From: Pteria penguin
Taxonomy: Eukaryota; Mollusca; Bivalvia; Pterioida; Pteriidae
NCBI GenBank assembly: GCA_035048485.1
Contig: CM068580.1
Location: 41,219,585-41,283,584 of the forward strand
Direction of reading: 5' to 3'
Length of the DNA: 64,000 nt
Below the pieces are notes generated by a model, which was given only the letters and a program-made list of their open reading frames with translations, was not told where the DNA came from and did no database searches. Position numbers and translations under genes: made by a program. Of this stretch, positions 59,225 to 64,000 are shown in pieces (within the stretch, counting starts at the first letter, position 1; every line of letters begins with the position of its first letter).

Positions 59225-60001
59225 TTCTGACGTAGACGTCATTCCATTTCATCTCAAAACCTTGTTTTATAGGCGATAAATCCGGTGCAATCGCAGGCCA
59301 GGGTAACACAATCAAATTTTGCTGTTGTAGATAGTCACTCACAACGTATGCGGTAGTGCGTTGTCCTTCTGCAACATGACGTTACGCTGATTGTTGTGAA
59401 TGAATAGAATGACTTGCTGACGTAAAATCTCGTCACGGTATCATAGGCCGGTTAAACTGTCATCCACTATCACCAAAGGGGTTCTGCTACGAGTTGTAAC
59501 TCCATTCCAATCCATGTCGCTCCATTCGCCGGATTGGCGGTGCTGAATATTGCAAGTGTCAATTTAACGTTCTCCGACACGACGGTAAGTCCAAACATGA
59601 CCATCACTGCTGTCGAGATAAAATCTCGACTCGTCCGTAAACAGAACTTCCGGTGACACCGGAGCAGAACAGGACGGATGTTGGTCTCTGGCAATCTGTT
59701 CCTTATGATACGAGGACTTGTCCGTCGATCCCGAGAAAAGCTTCTAGCAGTCAAAGAAGCCAATAGGAATCGATTACGCAAAGGTGACGTCCGTAGATAC
59801 GTATCTTACCAAAGTGACGTCACACGCAGGCGTCCTGATGGTGAACATTCCCGAACGATGACCACTTTGTTGATATCAAAGTCATTGAGCACTTACAGTG
59901 TTGATATGAACTCCAGACTGCCATGCCACATTGCTTTGAGACATCCCAGCTTCCAGCATCACAATAGAGCACAAACGATTATTATCAATCATGCGAGGCA
60001 T
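59225..60001 (-). pseudogene. Tc1/mariner transposase relic
   Basis: Read on the - strand from an ATG at 60001: MPRMIDNNRLCSIVMLEAG, then VHINTVSAL (helix-turn-helix DNA-binding part), RECSPSGRLRVTS, LRNRFLLASLTA, SPRIIRNRLPETNI, FTDESRFYLDSSDG (first catalytic D, codon at 59633-59635), VMLQKDNALPHT (second D, 59363-59365), YLQQQN and LPWPAIAPDLSPI. The third acidic residue, normally E in SPIEH, is K here (59265-59267). Several frameshifts and at least one internal deletion (between ETNI and the FTDES block) break the gene. It lies antisense in the receptor's last intron. Length is close to the usual 330-350 codons only if breaks are ignored. Confidence 0.85.
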
Positions 60002-60326
60002 CTCTCACTCAAAATTTTATTTAAAAAAATATTGTCTTTCTGTTTTAATATCTCAATGAATGCACGAAATTCTAATTAATTACTAACCATATGTCGCTTA
60101 GGCTCGAAACTCCAGAAAAGCGTGTTGTTGCCATCTAGGCGAATGGAACGCGATATTTAACAAACTGAGTATTAAAACAAGGGTTTAGTATATTAAACAT
60201 GCATTAAAAAAATAAAGAGCGATCAAAGAATAATTTTTATGTTTTTATTCAACTTTTAAATATACACAGCTTCCTTTTTCCGATATATATTATTATGTCT
60301 GATGAACGAATCCACTTCCTTTTCAG

Positions 60327-61134
60327 ATACCTAGCTATCTGCAACACATGGCATTCAAAGATATCTGGCTTTGCGTCACGGGTGATAATCTTCTTCGTCT
60401 GGGTGTCTTCATTAGTGATAGCTATTCCTAAAGCGATTTTCTACGAACGATTCGAAAGAAAATATGGTATTCAAGTCATCCCTCTCTGCAATGAAGTTTG
60501 GCCACAGTTTGACTTACAAAGATCGTACTTTGTCGTGTGTATGTTCCTGTTATGTTATACGATTCCTTTGACTATTATCGTTATTTGTTACATGTCTATA
60601 ACTATTCGGGTGTGGACTAGAAGAGCACCAGGAATTGCAAACAACAGTGAAGTTATCCAAAAATCTAAGATTAAAGTCATAAAAATGTTCGCAATAGTGG
60701 TCAGTCTTTTCGCCTTATCCTGGTTGCCTCTTTATGCCCTATATTTGAAACTTTATTTTAATCCTCCCAACATTGACAGTCAGGAGTTTCACACAACCTT
60801 TGCAGTCTTAGTTCCTATTTTTCAATGGCTTGGACTATCTAACAGTAGCATAAATCCTCTGATATATTGCAAATTTAGCAAGAAATATAGACATGGATTT
60901 CAAACACTGATGAAATGCAAGGCGCAAGAAAATATCTTTCAACGCAACGCTGCACACGCGAGTACATATGACACAAAGCTCATGTCGACAGAAATATCGA
61001 GTTCTGGTTCATCAGCAAAAAATAAATTCAGATTATATACCCCGGCCAGATTCATGTCTGTACACTATTCCAATGGTCACATGAAAGTTACTTTCAGGAA
61101 GGAAGATGACGAAACTCCAGCTCAAAGTGAATGA
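60327..61134 (+). CDS. Neuropeptide-type GPCR, last exon (TM4-TM7, C-terminal tail)
   Basis: Acceptor ttttcag at 60320-60326; stop TGA at 61132-61134. Starts in phase 2 completing DRY, then LAICNTWHSKIS (ICL2), TM4 (IIFFVWVSSLVIAIPKAIF), ECL2 with the disulphide cysteine in PLCNEVWPQ, TM5 (LLCYTIPLTIIVICYMSI), a short ICL3 with RVWTRRAPG, TM6 with FALSWLPLYALYL (S in place of the common C before W-x-P), ECL3, TM7 with SNSSINPLIYCKF (NPxxY motif), helix 8 KKYRHGF and a serine-rich tail with SSSGSSAK. Complete and uninterrupted. A plasma-membrane peptide receptor signalling through a G protein; closest by motif to neuropeptide FF / SIFamide-type receptors, alternatively an orphan lophotrochozoan peptide receptor. 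An ATG at 60295 lies in intron and is not the start. Confidence 0.92.
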
Positions 61135-61202
61135 ACGCAAAAGGTTTTCATGGAAAACGGATTACTATTTTTGAATTGCATTGTAATCCGCCGAGACCTT
61201 CC

Positions 61203-61208
61203 AATAAA
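61203..61208 (+). promoter_or_regulatory. Candidate poly(A) signal of the receptor gene
   Basis: AATAAA 69 bp after the stop codon. The nearest canonical hexamer downstream; a very short 3' UTR would result, so a later site is also possible. Confidence 0.4.
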
Positions 61209-61656
61209 ATACTTTTACAAAAGAAGAAAATATTGGCAATCAAAGGTCAGAATACAATGCATCCAGCAGTAGATAATATAAAATAAGAAAATGTCCCATT
61301 TGGGAAGCGGCATTGTAATTTTCCTCTATATATACATTGTAAAATCATTAGAGTTCCTATGTGTAATTGAGATTTCTTTGTAAATTGTAAAAAAATCTTT
61401 CTTTTTTTTTCTAAATGAAAGTTTTATCCATACTAAGATATTATGGAATAATCACTGACTTGACTTGGATATATACATATATTTATAAAAGTTCGTTACT
61501 TTCCTGTTCTCTATATACATATGTAACGGTGTTACTGTCAATATGTAAGTCTTATTGCTCACTAACATTGCTTGATAACTAGACTGATTTGAAAATTGAC
61601 GTCATCGCAAAGATGCAATCAGCCTTACCCTTACGAGCAAATTCATTTATTATTGT

Positions 61657-62029
61657 CCATTTACCATGGTAGCCTTACGGGTATACCTACTAGTTATCAT
61701 ACATCTACCATTGTTACCTTACGAGCATACCTGTCAGTTATCGTCCATCTACCATGGTTACCTTGCGAACATACCTGTCAGTTTTTCTGTTATCGTCCAT
61801 CTACTATGGTTACCTTACGAGCATACCTATCACTTATCGTCCATCTACCAGTCACTTTTTGAGCATATCTGTCAATAATCGTCCATCTACCATGGTTACC
61901 TTGCGAGCAAACTTGTCAGTTATCCTCCATCTATCATGGTTACCTTAGGAGCATATCTGTCAATTATCGTCTATCATCATTCGTTACCTTACGAGCATAC
62001 CTATCAGTTATCATTCATCTACCTTGGTT
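61657..62029. repeat. 44-bp minisatellite, about eight units
   Basis: Unit pattern: ttatcgtccatctaccatgg then ttaccttacgagcatacctg then tcag. Some units carry insertions or deletions (one has a ttttctg insert, one lacks the middle). It begins about 520 bp after the receptor's stop codon. Frames through it are artefacts. Confidence 0.92.
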
Positions 62030-64000
62030 GTATTATGCAGCAGACAGTCAGAGTTAATTTAGTCCACTGAAGACAGTGCTCCCGACTGCGGGATGATTGC
62101 TATCATTTATGTAGCATTACTTACTGATTTCATTACTTTAGTTACCATTATAAATCATCTACATTAGTCACATATGTTTTCATACTAATGCTGATACAGC
62201 TCAAAACTATTGTGATAGCTGAAGGATATTGTAACACAAGGACAAATTGTTAGGTTTCCTCGTGGGCTCTGATTTTCACAGCCTGTCATTGAACACTGTC
62301 CACCACCATGATTTCATTATTGATATACAATAATGTTATCACGGCACAATCTTTATCAAGAGACTGGGACATTGCAACCCCCCCCCCCCCCCCCAATTAT
62401 ACCCCACAGTCACAAGAATCTTAAATACAAGGAATGAAGTTAGTACAACTATCATGCTTTTTCTGGGTTAATCTGTAAGACATTTATTCACTGCGGTTAG
62501 GAAAAGTATTACATGGATATCTCTTCTAATGTGTGCTGCACCTTTTAACTGTACAAAAGAACTGTCATTTATTTTTCACAGACTTTACTATTTGTATTGA
62601 TATCGTTGTTCTCTGTCGCTTAAAATACATGAAAGTGCTTTACTTAAGTGAAATTAAAGGAGTACATTGTATTGTTACATCAAATTGATCGTTTAGCTAC
62701 GTTTTCCATTTCTACAATTGTAACATTTCTGATTCAGTTGTATTATAACATGCAAATATTTGTCACTGTACAAGGTGTCTTTGTCAATATTCTTTTATGA
62801 TAATTACACTTATAACTTTGTCATGTGCTACGAACGTACCAAAAGCAGCGAGGGATCTTAGGAACCGTGCAATATTTATCATCGGGGTGGGACCGGTGCA
62901 TTTGGAAATATGATTTTAAAATGTATGGGTCCCATGCATACTTCTTTCAGAAAAAGAAATTGTCCCATATCAATTCTAAGTGAAAAAAGTACATGTCCCA
63001 TCACAAATCACATTGTTTGGTATAGGTTTAATGTTTATATATGTATAAACATCAGCTATCACCCTATATAAAATGTTTGTACATGTATGTGTATTTGGAA
63101 ATATCCTTAAGAAAATTACTTTTCCTAAAGCATTGTGAAATTTATAAATGGTAAAAATATGTTACATATTATTTATTGAAGCATAAAAATGATACTAGTA
63201 ACAAAACTGTTCAAATGAAGCATTACTATGTCATATGTGAAAGTGTGACCCTAGAGTGATTTTCCAATCGAACGCCAAGAGGTATTTTTCCTTCTAGATT
63301 TGACACTAAGCTTCCTTAATATGTTTTAAAAAGATGTTACTGGTCTTCATAAACGACCTGATACATTCCCAAGTCAGAATTGTACACCAAACTGATGACG
63401 ATTTGCGTTTAAAGGCTTCAAATGGAGTCATTATTATTGCTTAAGACATCGACATTTTCAAAACGAGACAGATCTTATAAATATTTCATAACTTCCGTAA
63501 CTTTATAGGTCATTATTTTGTCAAACTTTTGTAATTTCAACTTCGTTTTGAAAATTAATTTAATTTATTTTTTCGCCCGCTCGCCCCCTAAAATTATCAA
63601 ATATGTCTGAAGAACTAATAATTAATTTGATGTGGCCTAAGCACCAATTTATGACATTGTTTCAAGAAGTTACAAAGAGTAATCTTGCAATCTTAGTGGT
63701 AAACGGATGGAACGGTGTGATGTATGGGAAACAACAGGCAGAAATTCAGATTCACTTCACTTCACTTCAGATTTACATTATTGTCTTACATCTGAACAGA
63801 GGCTGGCTGTTTTCGTCACGAGACACTTGACCATGTTTCTTCTTTTATGTATTAATTCTCGTGTTTGTATGACTGTGTGTTGGATGATATTTCGGTTATT
63901 TTTTCAATATTACTTTTATTTTTATGTTATGGTTATCCATGTTGTAGTTGTTCACAGTTTATTAAATCATAAAAAAATCAGTGTATTGCTGTAAAAAAAG
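62030..64000. other. No gene recognised
   Basis: Contains a run of about 16 C (62379-62394). The two overlapping frames at 63603-63994 have no domain I recognise. The window ends in ordinary AT-rich sequence. Confidence 0.5.

Larger units (their letters stand above)
55296..60326. other. Receptor intron 2 with repeats
   Basis: Donor gtaatt, acceptor ccttttcag. Contains a C-tract (55800-55810), a possible SINE relic (about 56025-56215), poly(A)-rich stretches around 58040-58160, the CA/CG-rich microsatellite at 59004-59090 and the Tc1/mariner relic. 56220-58980 shows no gene I can support. Confidence 0.6.

Noticed and set aside
59678..60079. 133-codon + strand frame
   Set aside because: It overlaps antisense to the transposase relic, whose - strand translation carries the recognisable motifs.
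60295..61134. A single 279-codon ORF beginning at ATG 60295
   Set aside because: The first 11 codons are intron: a consensus acceptor lies at 60320-60326 and the DRY motif is completed only when joined to 55295. The exon starts at 60327.
61596..61948. Three overlapping frames of 64-88 codons after the receptor
   Set aside because: They are translations of the 44-bp minisatellite.

Overview
This is an AT-rich, intron-bearing animal sequence with long microsatellites, minisatellites and very dense repeats. The repeats (Penelope-like retroelements, small hammerhead-ribozyme elements, and interspersed repeats resembling ones I know from bivalves) and the neuropeptide-type receptor suggest a lophotrochozoan, most likely a bivalve mollusc. 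That assignment is inference. No prokaryotic, phage or CRISPR feature was seen.

The one host gene I can support is a rhodopsin-family GPCR on the + strand, in the neuropeptide FF / SIFamide receptor neighbourhood. It is built from a first exon (N-terminus, TM1, TM2), a short middle exon at 55196-55295 (ECL1, TM3, start of DRY) and a last exon at 60327-61134 (TM4-TM7 and tail). There are two different first exons, 43697-44000 and 52264-52582. Each has an intact frame and a phase-1 donor that fits the single exon 2. Either gives a complete 7TM protein of 403 or 408 residues. By hand count they are about 60% identical over 68 residues, so the locus may make two receptors differing in ectodomain, TM1 and TM2.

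Nearly everything else is mobile-element debris. (1) Penelope-like elements (PLEs): at least six coding fragments (1077-1620, 6385-7680, 9418-10070, 16960-18610, 19047-21720, 25380-27262 and 31306-33195) and many detached 3' tails. The copy at 19047-21720 (- strand) has a GIY-YIG endonuclease upstream of the reverse transcriptase, the permuted order described for Naiad-type PLEs. (2) A family of units of about 340-350 bp carrying type I hammerhead ribozymes, sometimes as tandem dimers: the architecture of metazoan retrozymes. Several sit inside PLE copies, in the same orientation. (3) DNA-transposon-like elements: a 1,104-bp element with 28-bp inverted ends, a 6-bp target duplication and arrays of a 14-bp palindrome (14508-15611); a 1.76-kb foldback-like element (48581-50337); a 1.65-kb element (29470-31125); and a dead Tc1/mariner transposase in the last intron of the receptor. 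(4) tRNA-derived SINE-like copies, minisatellites and microsatellites.

By region: 0-10 kb is PLE and retrozyme debris; 10-16 kb is mostly unique with the palindrome-array element; 17-33 kb is a PLE-rich block with an inverted pair of nearly identical copies; 33-43 kb is mostly unique; 43.7-61.1 kb is the receptor gene with repeat-filled introns; 61.2-64 kb is 3' flank with a 44-bp minisatellite. All alignments, identities and foldings here were done by eye.
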